Assembly: GCA_013398295.1 (NCBI GenBank)
Contig: VZSF01006979.1
Span: 893,329 to 957,328 of the forward strand
Source of the DNA: Chionis minor
Taxonomy: Eukaryota > Chordata > Aves > Charadriiformes > Chionididae
Reading direction: 5' to 3'
Length of the DNA: 64,000 bases
Shown here: in pieces, positions 26,801 to 39,900 of the stretch
Layout: each line of letters opens with the position of its first letter
How positions within the stretch are numbered: position 1 is the first letter of the stretch
Position numbers and translations under genes: made by a program
Notes under the pieces: model-generated
The model's database searches: none
Told to the model about the DNA's origin: nothing
Seen by the model: the letters and a program-made list of their open reading frames with translations, nothing else

Positions 26801-27464
26801 TGGTTTTATCAAAGCAGAAATTGTTTATTATTCTGCAGCTGTGGTCATCTTGCAATCTAGTTTGTCTTAACCAAAGTTAAGTTTTACCTGGGATGGAACA
26901 AGGGAGTTATATACATAAAATGGAAGCCCCTGTTACTTTTCTTCTCTTTTCTGCATGCTGTGGCTTACTGGCTAAAATGATATTTAAGTAAACATAAGAA
27001 AACCTTCTGTATACTAAGAATGGCTAATCATTGGAATAGCTTGGGGAGACACCCTCCTCAGTAAAATTTTAAAAATAAATTAAACAAAAACTTCATGGTT
27101 TGGAGATAATTTGGCTCTGGTCAGGCAGTGTTTTAGCTGTTTTCAGATGTCTTTAGGCCATATTTCAGTGATTCTGAGATCCAGGATTGCCATCAAAGTA
27201 TTTAGATTTAGATACAAAGCTGAATCTGGATCATGCCAGCTCCTGACTGGCAGTGTCCATTCAATACACTATCTCAAAAGTAGACATTTAACATTTGTCA
27301 ATATTTTTGCAGAGCTACTAAATCCAGGGAAAATTATTACTTTTTCTTTTTTTTAGTGTTTGTCAAACCATTGCATGTTTGAAGGAAGAAGCGGTATTTT
27401 TGTACTGCTGAGGCCCTCATGATTGCTGTCACTGTATAAGGGCCAACATGCACTGCTACTTTAG
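23871..27464. other. Unique non-coding DNA
   Basis: AT-rich, with T runs near 25980-25990 and TATAT words near 26540-26565. No exon, RNA gene or repeat family recognised. Confidence 0.65.
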
Positions 27465-28535
27465 TAGTAAAAGGCTGTACAAGGAAAATGTGGGTCTGTT
27501 GCTGAATGGGGCACATTATCCAGTTACAACAAACACAGAAAAGGCTGAGTTATTTGGTGTCTTTTTTGCTTCAGTCTCCATGACCAAGGTCTCCCAGACA
27601 TCTGTGTTTACTAGAAGGGGTTTAAGAGGAGATGAACTGCCAGTGGTGTAGTGATGGACTCGGCTGCTTAGGAGAACATGACCCTTACAAGTCTGTGGGA
27701 CCGGACAGGCTGCATCTAAGGGTGCCGAGAGAACTGCCTGATGTCCTTGCAAGGCCACTCTATCATCTTTGAAATGTGGAAATCTAGGGAGGTCCCTGAC
27801 AACTGGAAGAAGGCAAATGTTGCACCCGTCTTCAGAGAAGACCAAAAGGCCAGCTTGAGGACCTACAGACTCATGTTGATCCACAAGAAAACCATGGAGT
27901 CTGATGGAAAATGTTTCTGGACACATGAAGGAGAAGGTAGCTAACAGCATGCCTTTACAAAAGGGTCAGTCACACCTGATGAATCTCATCATCTGAATAT
28001 GATCAACTGACTGGATTTCTGGATGAGGGAAGTGAATGTCATTAACCTTGAATTTAGCAAGGCTTTTGATTCTGTCTTTCACAATATTCTTGTACCCACA
28101 TTAGGATGTTACGGTCTGGATGAGTGAACAACCAAATGGTTGAAATACTGGTTGGATGATTGGGTATCGGAGTGTTGGTTTCTTGGTTTTAGTCTTCTGG
28201 GTACCCGTGACAAGGGGAGTAATTCAGGGGTCTACGCTGGGTCCCATTCTCTTTAATATCTTTATCATTGACCTGTGGGAGATGGATGGCCCTAAATTGA
28301 GTCCACGAGAGACAACAGGCATAAGTTGAAACAAGAAAAGTTCAGACTGGCTATAAATAGAAACTTTTTCACAGGCAAGACAGTCACACAGTGCAACAGG
28401 TTGCAGAGGGTGGTTATGTTATTTCCTTCCTTGAAAATTGTCAAGACCTGGCTGGATAAAGTCTGATCTCATAGCTGGTCCTTGCTTTGAGCACAAGGTT
28501 GGACTGATACCCCTTCCAATCTGAATTTTCTGGTT
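27465..28535 (+). mobile_element. Decayed CR1 LINE with reverse transcriptase remnants, internally deleted
   Basis: This is the longest stretch of CR1 coding sequence by content. In order on the plus strand: a pre-RT piece reading KENVGLLLNGAHYPVTTN then FFASV (27485-27575); WKSREVPDNWKKANVAPVF (about 27777-27834); an FSKAF-like motif followed by DSV and HNIL (28049-28094); and GVIQGSTLGPILFNIF (28215-28263), which corresponds to a conserved RT block. The catalytic FADD block is missing. At about 28290 the sequence jumps straight to the C-terminal end (NRHKLKQEKF, 28317 on) and a 3' UTR (GGTTGGACTGATACCCCTTCC, 28497-28517). The frame is broken by several shifts and stops, so this is an old dead copy. 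The internal deletion removes several hundred bases relative to the copy at 61.6 kb. Confidence 0.9.
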
Positions 28536-31500
28536 ATCCTGTCATCCAGTCCCAACCTCTTACACCTTTACATAGCCTTATTTTCATATGTGTATATCTA
28601 CATAAATTTGTATTTAACTGGGCTTGACCACTATATATGGCCTCACCTCCTAAAAGAGGTAATAGGAATAGAAAATAATGGGCTTAAATAATTTGGTACA
28701 ATTTGAAGAGGTACACTTAGAACATAATTGGGAAAAGCAAGATTATTTTTATTGTTGTTGCTAGAATATATGGATAAGATAGTTTTGACTGTCATCATAA
28801 CATTTGACTGCATAACTATCAACAGACTCGCCCTTATTCACTGAAGAAAAGCAGCTAATTGTACCCAAACCAGATGAAGACAGAAGCAGTAAGTTAAGGG
28901 CACTCTTAGAAGTGGCCATTTTACTCTGTGATTGCCTGATGGTAACACAAATGCAATGCTTTCATATTGCAGCATCTCAGAACACTGCTTTCTATTCATT
29001 CTGATCAGCTAGAATATTGGTTGATTTGGCCTTTCTTTTCTTCACCTTTGTCATATCTCAGCCAGATTGTATCACTGCAATATACCTTGAAATAAATATT
29101 CACACATTTAGGTGTGCTTCCGTGATGAAGTTGAAAGGTTGGGAAAGAACTAGAAGAAATATTTGAGAGACAATAATTGTGTTACACTGAGAACTGTGCA
29201 ATGTCCTTAACTACTGCTGGTGATAATGATGAATGGTATACGATAGAGTACTCCAAATTGGCACACAAGTCAATTTGAGCTGGTCCAGTCACTAGAACTA
29301 TCTTATGTAATGAAATAGGTTAGACTTTACTGATTCCTGCCCCCTCTCCAAAATTTAAGATACCTAAGACAAGGATGTTTTTATTGTTTTCATCAGGTTG
29401 TCTGAACAAATTAGAGAGAACTGAATTTACTGTTTGGCCCATGATACTTGCAATAGCTGTGTACTAGGCATGTTGAGATATTAAATATCTATTAATTAAG
29501 CAAAAATAAAGTTAGGAGTCTTTAAAAAAGTGTCAGAATAGTCTGACTATGATTTTTCTATTTTCAATACCTTAATTTGAAAGTAATGCTCTTTTTAACA
29601 AATTAAAAAAAACAAATCCACAACACAAAAATACCCCAAAGCAAACCAACAAAAAGGACCTAGAGCATTAGCAAAACACTGAATGCTGCTCCGAAAATGA
29701 CAGAATACCTGAGATTTTCTCATACTTATCATTTTTCTAGGTCTTCATATCTGACACTTTCATTAGCCCTTTCTAATAATATCTTCTATTGGCACCTCTT
29801 TTCCCTATGAACATTTATTCTGAAAATCTGCTTATTGATTATCTTATATGTAACCATGAAATATGCCATTATTTCTTCAGCTACTCAGATATACAAGCTG
29901 TGGTATAACTCAGTTGTAAGATGCAAGTTAAACATGAGTCTGCTTGATTCATAACTGCCGTATTCTAATTTTATGCTGATGTACCTTCAGTGACTATAGC
30001 ATGATGAATTAGATTCATACTGAGGGGGATATTTCCACATTTTATTTAAAAATTTACTCTGCCTTCCCTGTCATTTATGAAAACTGTACTAAATTTAGTG
30101 ACCCTTTTTAAGATTCAGGAGATGGGAAAGAAATTGTTCAGTTGATTCTATGTATAAGATTTTTGTGCATGTCTGATTTGTACTTCTTTCGACAATGATG
30201 GTTAATTTTGGTGTGACTAGCCACTGAATAACATCTGTGAAGAGCAGGAACCTTAGTGAGCAGTGAACGCTTATGTTGTTTCAAATCACTTTTCCGTCTC
30301 TTGGACACACACGTTTACCTGTTACATAGACTTGGAAACTTTGGGAAGAGAATCTGCTGAAAAACAGTTGAATGTCTTGAAAGAAATGAGAAATTTTAGC
30401 TGCCAGAATTATGGTATTTCTATGCTGATTACTACTACATGCTGATTTACTGGACATCGTTCCTGGAAATGATTTCTCCAGAAGTGAGATAATGGCCGTG
30501 ACAGCCAATACGGATCACCTAATACTGTTACATAATTCCCCACATTAATTTCACACATTTCCTCTAGTTTCTGAAAAACATGCTTGCCCTCTAGCTCTTC
30601 ATAAGTCATGTATCTTTACTGATTTGTAATTATAGTCTCTCTTTGGCAAAAAGATACTACTGTACATCTTTCTTAGCTCTTTATCCCATTGCAATACGTC
30701 ATTAAACTCTTTTATAACATGTTATTTATTATATTATGTAAAGTCTGTGGAACAGCCTTAAAGGATTTATATTTTATTTATATATGTTTTTACTTTTATT
30801 CTTTTTTTTCCAGTTGGTTATGCCCTATTTTAAATAATTTGAGGAAAAAAATATTGCTTGTTGTAAAACAGATACCCTCAGGAATTCTAGATCATTTAGC
30901 CTTTTTTTTCCCTGTTATGTTTCATCAGATTTTAGTTATCTCCCAGAGAGCAAGGATTTCATAGATTAAAACAGCAATTGATTTTTTTATATCTTTTATT
31001 TGAATTTATCCATTCCACTGAAATACATTATGTGTCTCCAAAGAAAGTAATAAATTATAGACTAAGCAAAAGTTAAAATTAGATCTGAATGTGGTGTAAT
31101 GCCCAAAGGAAACTGTTTGGAAAGGTTACAAGCTGTCAAAAAACAATTTGTATGATTAAAAGCCACACAGTTAGATGCTGTTAATGGAGTATCTGTAATG
31201 ATTATTTAGGCATTGGTTGCTTATTATGTCTTTGAGGCAGCTATTCACTGTGCTACTTTGGAGGCTATAAAGACCTGTAATTCAGCACCTATTATACAGA
31301 AGAAGTGTGTGCAAGAATGCACTGTACCACATCAAACAAACCTCTCCTCTCTATTCTCTAGATTTTTAATCATCTTTCCCTCTTGGAATTATGGTTGATG
31401 CTGATTGTGAGAATAAAGACTAGTTACTGTACTGAAAGGATCATAAAGTCAATCATGTGGATAAAATTACTTAGCAATTCAGCCAGCTGGTCTCTATTTG

Positions 31501-32620
31501 GCTTCACTTCAGTTCATTAGTTTATGGGGAGAATTCACTCCACATTTAAAGAAAGCAAAAACTGCATAAAAACTGGTTTGTAATTAATTGCAGCTTCTTA
31601 TATTGAAATAAAATCGCAAATTGAATGTGACCGCTGGGCACTCATTTTTGGTTATTTTTTGTATCCTTTGTAAAATAAATTTATTTTGTGTTTACCTGTT
31701 CTAGACACAAGTTGTTCAGCCAGAATCCATCTCCTTTTCTTGAAAATGGTTCTTTACACCGTGTAATACTTGAGTTTTCAAATCACAATATTTGCTAGAG
31801 GAGTAGACAGCTTTAAACAACTGAGGGGTGATTTGAAAGCATGGCCGTATAATCTTGGCATTCTGTGCCAGTGCTCTCATGCAGGTGATTAGGTGGCATT
31901 GTATAACCGTAACCATATGTTTAAAGTGCTGTACATCATAAGCATATTGTGGTTTACATGCTTTATAAGAGTTAAATAGCTAATGTTAATTACTATTGTG
32001 TTTAACGGAGCCAGAAATAACAAATATACTATTCTTCTAGTTTTGAAACCTTTTATGAAGAACACATAAAAGCAGCGAGGCAACTGGGGAGTTTATACAT
32101 TTCTAATCCCTTAACAGGATATCCAAAATGAACCCAAATTACTCCCAGATCCTTTCAGGTCTAACCATAGAAGCTGAAGTGGCCATAGCCTGTACATTTG
32201 CAGTTACACTGCACTGCTTGAGAAAAATGGTACAAAAATTTTGTTAGAAATACATTTTTAACAAAAATGTATAACTATTGAAAGGAATTTATTGTTTATA
32301 AGGACAAATTAAACGCCCATACATTAGCTCACCACAGAGTAATGGCCTTTCTTCAGAAGCAGTGTATACACAGAACGTATTCTCTGAATATACTTTGATG
32401 GATAAAGGGGGAAAGAAAGTATTGGGGTGGATTTATGACTCTTGGTTATTCCTCTGTCCAATAAGGGTGTTTGAAATGTGTAATTGTAAAAAAGTTCAGT
32501 GTTTCAAGGTGTGTTCAATTAGATCAAACTAGGTTTTGAAACACTGAAACTTCCTGCATTTCCACATTTCTTACATTTCCATATTTCCGCAAGAAATTGT
32601 CCTTCAAAATAAACCATCTG
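28536..32620. other. Unique non-coding DNA
   Basis: AT-rich. An A-rich low-complexity run lies at 29603-29655. No gene, RNA gene or repeat family recognised. Confidence 0.65.
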
Positions 32621-32946
32621 TCATAGAACGGTTTAAGTTGGAAGGGACCTTAAAGATCACCTAGTTCCAACCTCCCTGCCATGGGCAAGGACACCTCCCA
32701 CTAGACCTGGTTGCTCAAAGCCTCATCCAACCTGGTCTTGAACGCTTCCAGGGATGGGGCCTCCACAGCTTGCCTGGGAAACCTGTTCCAGTGCCTCACC
32801 AGTCTCATAGTGAAAAATTTCTTCCTAATATCTATTTTAACTCTGCCCTCTTCCAGCTTGAAGCTGTTGCCCCACATCCTATTGCTACGTGTCCTTGTAA
32901 AAGGTCCCTCTCCAGATTTCTTGTAGGCCCCCTTTAAGTATCTATA
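32621..32946 (-). mobile_element. CR1 LINE 3' fragment
   Basis: Minus-strand CR1 end. On the plus strand it begins TCATAGAACGGTTTAAGTTGG, followed by GGAAGGGACCTTAAAGATCA (32640-32659), the inverted 3' UTR, and then reverse-complemented coding sequence including CCTGTTCCAGTGCCTCACC (32782-32800) and TTTCTTCCTAATATCTATTT (32818-32837). It stops within CCCCCTTTAAGTA, a common 5' truncation zone. The copy is fairly well preserved in the UTR but frame-broken. The visible plus-strand frame across it is antisense and meaningless. Confidence 0.93.
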
Positions 32947-35900
32947 TTATTAGTATTTTGAGAGGTCTTGAGACATACTGTCTAGACCTTAAGAATGAAT
33001 ATTATTTGATGACTTGGCACTTTCCCATGGAAGATACTCCTCTGGCAATTTTACAGTCGTCTATCGGGTTCATGTTGTGCCTTCTGTGACTGTGTAAGCT
33101 GGCAGAAGTGAATAATATTCAGGAAGGTATAGAGCATCTTCTGAGCTCTAGAAAGGTTTCTGTATTGTTCAAGAACTCTGAAATCCTTGAGGCAGTGTAT
33201 CTGTGTCTTTCAGACATGTATAATCATTAAATGAATGGTTTGCTTATAGAAAGGATTCCTTAATCAAGAGAATTTAGCTATGGAGAAGGTAGCAGTGAAG
33301 TTCATGCCCCTGTTTTTCTGTTTGTTACCAGGAATGCATTTCTTTAGTTCATTCACATTTCTTTCTGCTTTGCAAATATTATTTGCACAAGTGGCAATTT
33401 TTGACATTGTTAAAAATTATGATTTAATCTGTTTTCTTTTTATCTTCAATAGGTAGATATTCACAGCAGAAAGGAATGAAAGAATTGGTAAAGCCAATAT
33501 TTCTAGAGAATATTGGAATTTTAAAATTTAGAGAAATTAAGACTAAACGGCTTTCGTAACCCTTGCTTAATACTGCAAAGTTAGAATGGAAAGCTTAGTA
33601 TTACTCTACCACAAATACATTATGTTAGGAATGAAATTTCTTTTAATGTCAAACAACTGCACAAAACACCGAGGAGTCATTGGCATAAAGAACATGTGAA
33701 CACAAGTGTCTGTTCAAATTTGTATTGTTATTTTCCAAGGTAGAAATAATGAAAAAATGGGCTCAGTCCCAGACTGAAGTCTGGTCTAGGAAGTATAAGA
33801 AGTTGTGTGACACTGTATTCCTAAATAATTCCTCGACTAAAGCATGTTCCTTCCAATCATTTACATTTGTTTGGTTGATGACATTTTGTGGAAATGCCTG
33901 GGAGACCTGAATCACTTGCCTTGTGTTCCATTGATGTTATTTTTTCATCTTCTTCTGATTCCTTCCAAACTATACATGGTCCACAAGAAATCCTTCAGGA
34001 CAGCACTTCAGTAGCCCTCCTCTTTTCTGGGGGAGGGATGTGGATGGTGACAGTAATTTAAGATGGGAATGTTCCTAGTAAAGCCCCTCATGACCTGTGT
34101 TTATAAATAGTGTGTGCAGGGTCTGATAGTAGCAGAAAAGAAATTCTACAGTTATAGTTGCATCCTAAATCTGCTTTAGCCTACCATGGACTAGAGATAC
34201 CCAAAATACAGTTCCTTCATCCTCAACATTTTCTAGATGCTAACTATATTAGAAGAGACAGAGGCTGGAGAGGCGTACAATTAGATAGTGCATGGGAATA
34301 TTTAACTCCCCATACAGTAGTTGACTACTGTCATTTATTCCAGTTATTGACTGTTCAATTTCCTTAAGTTTATTATACATCTTCACTTCCTGGATCATCA
34401 GAAATCATTTAATTACAGAAAATTATTAACTAATACACTTAGCAGGCAAGCCACCTCCATCTGTTTTACCAAATACTGAAAACAAATCAACAATTGTTAA
34501 AATGCATATGTTCACATATACAATTCTTTAAAAACAGAAATTTAATAAGAGAATTAATAAGCAGTTCTAATAGCAGAGTGTATTGTCCTCTAGGTGTAGA
34601 TAAGTCAGAGTTGCAAAGAACAATTCATTAATGTGCTGAAAAGATTGGAATTATATTGAAGTTAACCAAAACTTTAAAGTTTTCTAATGTAACATAAGAG
34701 TTAAATTGTAAGTATAACACAATGTTCTTCTGTGCAATACTGAGGCATATTTACTTCAAATCATACTCCAAACATGTTTCTATTGTCATACTTAATATTA
34801 TGAAAGTTGATACTGAAAAGATCTTTGTGAGATGGAGATTATTTATTTGGCTGGCTTAATACCCATAAAAGCACAGTATGCTGAAAGCATATGTGACCGA
34901 AATTAAAGATGTTTTGGTGTTTCGTAAAAGTTTACATACTATCTCTTGCAAATTTACTGTAAAACTTGAAATTAATTGAGTCTAGAATCTATTTGATGTG
35001 AACTCCATAATTTGATAAGGTATGTGAATTAAAGATATGTTGGTAGTCAGAATACGCGGAGCTACAAAACACGCAAAAAAATTCCTAGTGGCCATCGCTC
35101 CATATGAGATGGTTCTATTTAATCTGAGTATCTGTGGTTTGTGTTGATTTTTCAATACAGTAGGGCAAAACAAATAACATAATGAAATTTCACACAATTC
35201 CTTTCTTGATACCGTTAAGTTTATGTTCAAAACTTTCAACTATTCAACAATTATCCTCCATAAGCATCATGGCTGCTTAAGCCAGCAACAAATAATTTTC
35301 AGTCCTTGGCTTTCTGTCTGTTATTCAAGGCCAATTGGAAACATGGAGACAGAATTCATCCTCCCTTAGAGGGGCAAGTGACCCTTTACCTTGAAGCTGG
35401 TGATCCCTGCAAATGTTACATTGTAGAATTTCTCTTTGATTGTAAAGGCTTCTCATTATCATTAATAACCTTTAAAATGTAAGAATAAATTATTAATATA
35501 CTCTCCCATAATGAAATTTACATATCTACATTTAAAAATAATCCTTAATTGATGGAGTTGTCTGCATCCTGGTTATACCTACTTACTCCTACGTTATTTC
35601 TTAGCCAACAAAATATAAACTTTTCAAAATAACAAAATCCTCATATCCCATCTATTATGAATTGCTGTATGTTTTATTTATACTGAAAAAAATACTGCAA
35701 CACCACCTTACAAAATGTCAAATCGTGTTTTGGCTTTGATATACAGGCAAAGTATGAAAAGAACACCTGGTATAGGATCACACAACAAACCTCATCTTTA
35801 TTAATAACAGTTATGATATAATTAGGAATAAACTGTTTCCAGTGCCTTGGTGTAGGGGAATTCTCATATATTCTACAGAGGATTTATATGAAGTCTTGCT

Positions 35901-36366
35901 TCATATGACAGTGTTCAGTACTTCCACAGGACTAAAGGTCTGTTGACTTCAAACTTTTTCTCCTCCCTTCCCAAAACACGTGCTCTGTACCAGTTCATAT
36001 TGCACTATTTTCTGCCTGAAGATGTCTGAATATATGCATACGTTCCTCTGTTGAATTTACATGTAACAGTTTACCTGCCCAGCAGTAGCTTCTGTTTTAT
36101 TAATACTGTGAAAAAGGTAAAAGCGCTGGCAAGTCTGACACTTGGAATAAAACTCTCTGTTGACCACTACCACAAATAAGCAGTTACCTCATAATACCAT
36201 GCCTTGCTACTTTTTTGATTTCAGGATAGGGTGACTAGTGGGTTACCATTAATCTTTCCATTAAAGATTTAATAATCTTAAATATTGAGAGGCAGCCCAA
36301 ACATGACCCCTGATTTATAAATTGTCCCTGCTTGTTGCCTTGCCCAGACTGCTCTGTCAGCACCGC
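32947..36366. other. Unique non-coding DNA
   Basis: AT-rich sequence without recognisable coding, RNA or mobile features. Confidence 0.65.
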
Positions 36367-36535
36367 ACAGAACCACTGAGTATGAAAGGAACCTCTGGAG
36401 ATCACCTAGTCTACGCCCCTGCTCAAAGCAGGATCCCCAGAGCAGGCTGCCGAGAACCATGTCCAGCTGGATTGGGACATCTTCAAGGATGGAGGTTCCC
36501 TAAACTCTCTGGGTGACTGATTTCAGTATTTTGAA
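36367..36535 (-). mobile_element. Short decayed CR1 LINE 3' fragment
   Basis: On the plus strand AACCTCTGGAGATCACCTAG (36390-36409), CTGCTCAAAGCAGGATCCCC (36420-36439) and TTCAAGGATGGAGGTTCCCT (36482-36501) are the inverted CR1 3' UTR and extreme C-terminal coding sequence. The octamer tail is eroded to CAGAACCACTGAGTATG. The fragment fades out around 36535. Confidence 0.85.
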
Positions 36536-36870
36536 AATCACTTCTGTTTAGATTGGACCAAATGAAGGAAACAAAACTGTGTTGACAATAAATGTTTACA
36601 TATTCCCAATTAAAATGTTGAGTAGGATTTATTTAATAAAAAAAAAGTTATTGTGTAATATATTCATGCTCTACTTCTATCTCATTTAAAAAAAAATAAT
36701 TTTAGCTTTCATGGAGAAGAACAGGCTGAAAATGCAGATTTCTTGATTAAGATACAAAACTAACAAGTACTCCTGAGTTAGTTTTAGGCAGAACTTAAAG
36801 TGTTGTGATGAACCATGTTTTCTAGAATTAGGAAAAGTTACAATATATATAAAAGGAACCTAATTAAAAA
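36536..36870. other. Unique non-coding DNA
   Basis: AT-rich, with A runs at about 36638-36649 and 36688-36698. Nothing recognisable. Confidence 0.6.
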
Positions 36871-36945
36871 TAACCTTAATTGCATTAATTACCTGTAATT
36901 TTAATTAACATTATTAATTACAAGTTAATTCAATGCAATTATACA
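36871..36945. promoter_or_regulatory. Dense TAATTA cluster with inverted-repeat edges
   Basis: Within about 65 bp there are several TTAATTA/TAATTA/TTAATTC cores (for example GCATTAATTAC at 36882-36892, TTAATTAAC at 36901-36909, ATTAATTACAAG at 36913-36924). The block is bracketed by TAATTGCATT (36877-36886) and its reverse complement AATGCAATTA (36932-36941). It could be a homeodomain binding cluster or only local AT-rich cruciform-prone DNA. Confidence 0.3.
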
Positions 36946-39900
36946 TATTCTTTTCTATAATGTAGTACAGTATATTTGTTTTAAGTCTTGGCTACTCAGT
37001 GTGTGTTTCAGTGGTTTAAAAGACTGGGGTTGAAATGGAATTTAATCTTCTTTGTCTAACAAATTTAAAAACATAAGAATAAAAAAATTTATCTCAACAG
37101 GTTTTCACTTTGTACAGTATCCAGTTACAAAGAATCATCAGTACCAAATGTATCACTTCAGGAACATCAGTTTTGAAATAACATATTTTCAGTTTTTCCT
37201 AACATGCCCTCCTTGCTTAGTGGTCAATTCAAGCATCAAAGCAGGGCTATCAATGCTCCTTACAGTAGGAGATGTCTGCAATGTACAGTACTTGATTCAA
37301 CTAGTTGCCATGCTATGGACAGTAATCTGTGGGCTGAACTCAAGTCACTTTACAAGACACAGCCTGTAGTCCTAATAACAGCCTAGGCTGGAAACTGCTT
37401 TTTTCTTTTCATATAAATTTCCACTAAAAACTTAATTCTAGATGATTGTGTTTTATCTTCATGGAGGGTAAATATAGACAACCTACCTGAGGCTTTTTCT
37501 TTATAATACTGTTCAAACACATTATGTCAAACTTTATTGCTTATTTATTTAGTGTTTTCTAAAACAAATCAAAAAGTCAGCAGAATCCAGTGTAGGAGTG
37601 CACTGCTCAAGAAGCATGCATACAGCACTCAGGGTACAGGAAGCCATTTATTAATACACCAATATAAGCAGCAGATGAAAGAATTTGTCAGGGTTAGGAA
37701 AAATTCACTTTGAGATGGAACACAGAGAGTGCTAAGCAGCGTAAGCTTAGGCAATTGAGCAATGATTACTAGATTTTTTTTTAATTTAAAAAATGAGACC
37801 TTATTTCGCTGCATTTATAGAAAACTACAAATTTAAACAAAGAACACAAGTACCGAACAAGTTACACTGAAGACTTACATATTCTATTGTGTAAGAGCTG
37901 GGGAAACTCATGTTTTTACTGTTTTTCTACACCTTGTAGCAAAAACGTTCACAAGTTAATGTAAGACTATAATGTAAAGTTTATGCAATTAAAGACCATA
38001 AGAGAGTTTATAGACCATTCATCATTGGATATGGATCATAAAGTGTGAGTTTCAGAAAATAAGGAAGGAATTCCATTTGTAGTTCACTGTTGCCTGAAGC
38101 CTACCTAATGAAATCTTTCTTAGTCATAGAATTAAACTGAGTATCTAGCTGAAAAGCACTGAATATTCACTGTGCATATTAAACGTGAAAAAGTAGAATA
38201 AAATCTTGCATACTCACAGGGGCTTTTTGCTGGGTTCAGTTCAACCAAAATTAGACAGCTCTTGTTCATTTAGTATATTCAAAAGGAGTCAAACCTTTAA
38301 AATTCCAAACTGTCAGCTCCCATCATTTCCTATGACAGCTGACTGTTAGAGTGTAATACACACAAGTCGTACTAAGTGAAAAGCTGCTAATGAATACAAT
38401 TGCTTTTTTTAAACCAAGGGAAGAGAACACATTAGCCAATGCTCTGTGGCTATGTGTTGTGATGCAAAATGGATTCTCCACTGTTCTTGTTTGGTCTTAC
38501 CTGTGTAGCACAGCACTGGTGTGAAGAAACCTACAGATTTTGTTAAAGAGATAGTTAATTTTTTGTGTTTTCTGACTTTAATATGCTATGTGATATTGCA
38601 TCAAAAATTAAATACATGACTGAAAGATGTATTTTTAAAGTAAAGAAAAATGATTCCTGAAGTTCTGTATGGAACTAGCGTACTCCTTGGATCTCATTTT
38701 CTCAAGGGCTGTCTTCATCTTTTCATTGAGGTCAACAGAGGAAGTATTTGGCATGCTAGAAATCAGTCACATAGTGGTTGTAAAATCTGACTAATCCAAA
38801 GTAATTTCTTGTATTTGTTTTCTCCACTTGTATTTTTGTGGTAGAACTCTAGGAACTTTAATTTTGATTTTCCTTATCAAGGCTTATTGGTGTCTGTAAA
38901 GTGGAAGAAATGTTGTGTTGTGTTTCTTTAAGGCGGCTTTTGTAGTTAGAAGATAGAGCTCTTGAAACTTTAGAAAGCTGAGAAGATAGTTTCCAAAATG
39001 GTGGCTTTCTGCCATCAGCAGCCTTTTTGACTCTGAAGGCAGCATAGCTTTCACTGGGCTGGATCTTCAAACACCTGCATACCGTCAATAAGTGACAGTA
39101 TAACCTAAACTATCCTTTCATGTACAGGAAATTGCTTTTAAATTTTACTGGATTTTTTTTTTCATATTAGTAAGAAGAGATATTTTAGTAAATTCTGTGA
39201 GTAATATAAAGTAGTATTTGGTATCTATCTCTGTGAAAGAGGGGCTGTCATACACAAGTTATGCAATGGTCTTCTTCATGTACTTGTGACATGAAATAGC
39301 AAGATACGACAGAAGAGAAAGAGGCAGAAAGGATTTATTTTCTGTAAATAAGACTGAAATATGGAAAATTCTAGATTCCATTTTATCCTATGGCTCTGAC
39401 TTACTATGAGAGTCTAGTGTACTTACTTATCTAAAGCCTCTATTCCTTCTGTTGTGGAGTGGGAATGCCTTATCAAGTCTTGTAATCCTTAACTCATCAG
39501 GGGTTGTAAAGCACTTTTTGGAAATGTTTGGACAAAAAAAAAGGTCATAGCAATGCAAGTTACTATTTGATTGATTTGACTTTATTGGAGATAAGGCCAC
39601 CAAATTATGGTCTGATCTCAATTTCATACCAAAGTTCTTTCAAGACTAGGGGAAGAAGGGATGTTTAAAATCACAATGAGAGACTGGTACTAATTACAGA
39701 CAGGTGACATATTTTAAGATATTGAAATACTGCATGCATCATGGTTTTAGAATCTGTCAACTCCCATGCAAAAAGAGTACAGTACCATATCATTATCTTT
39801 AAACATGCTGTATGATTTCAGGCAGAATTAGAGTTAGGGTTCAGGGTCAAGTAGAGCAAAATTATAAAGTTTTCTCAATGAACTTCAGGCTTACCAGCTG

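Noticed and set aside
27516..27950. 144-codon minus-strand frame
   Set aside because: Antisense to decayed CR1 coding sequence.
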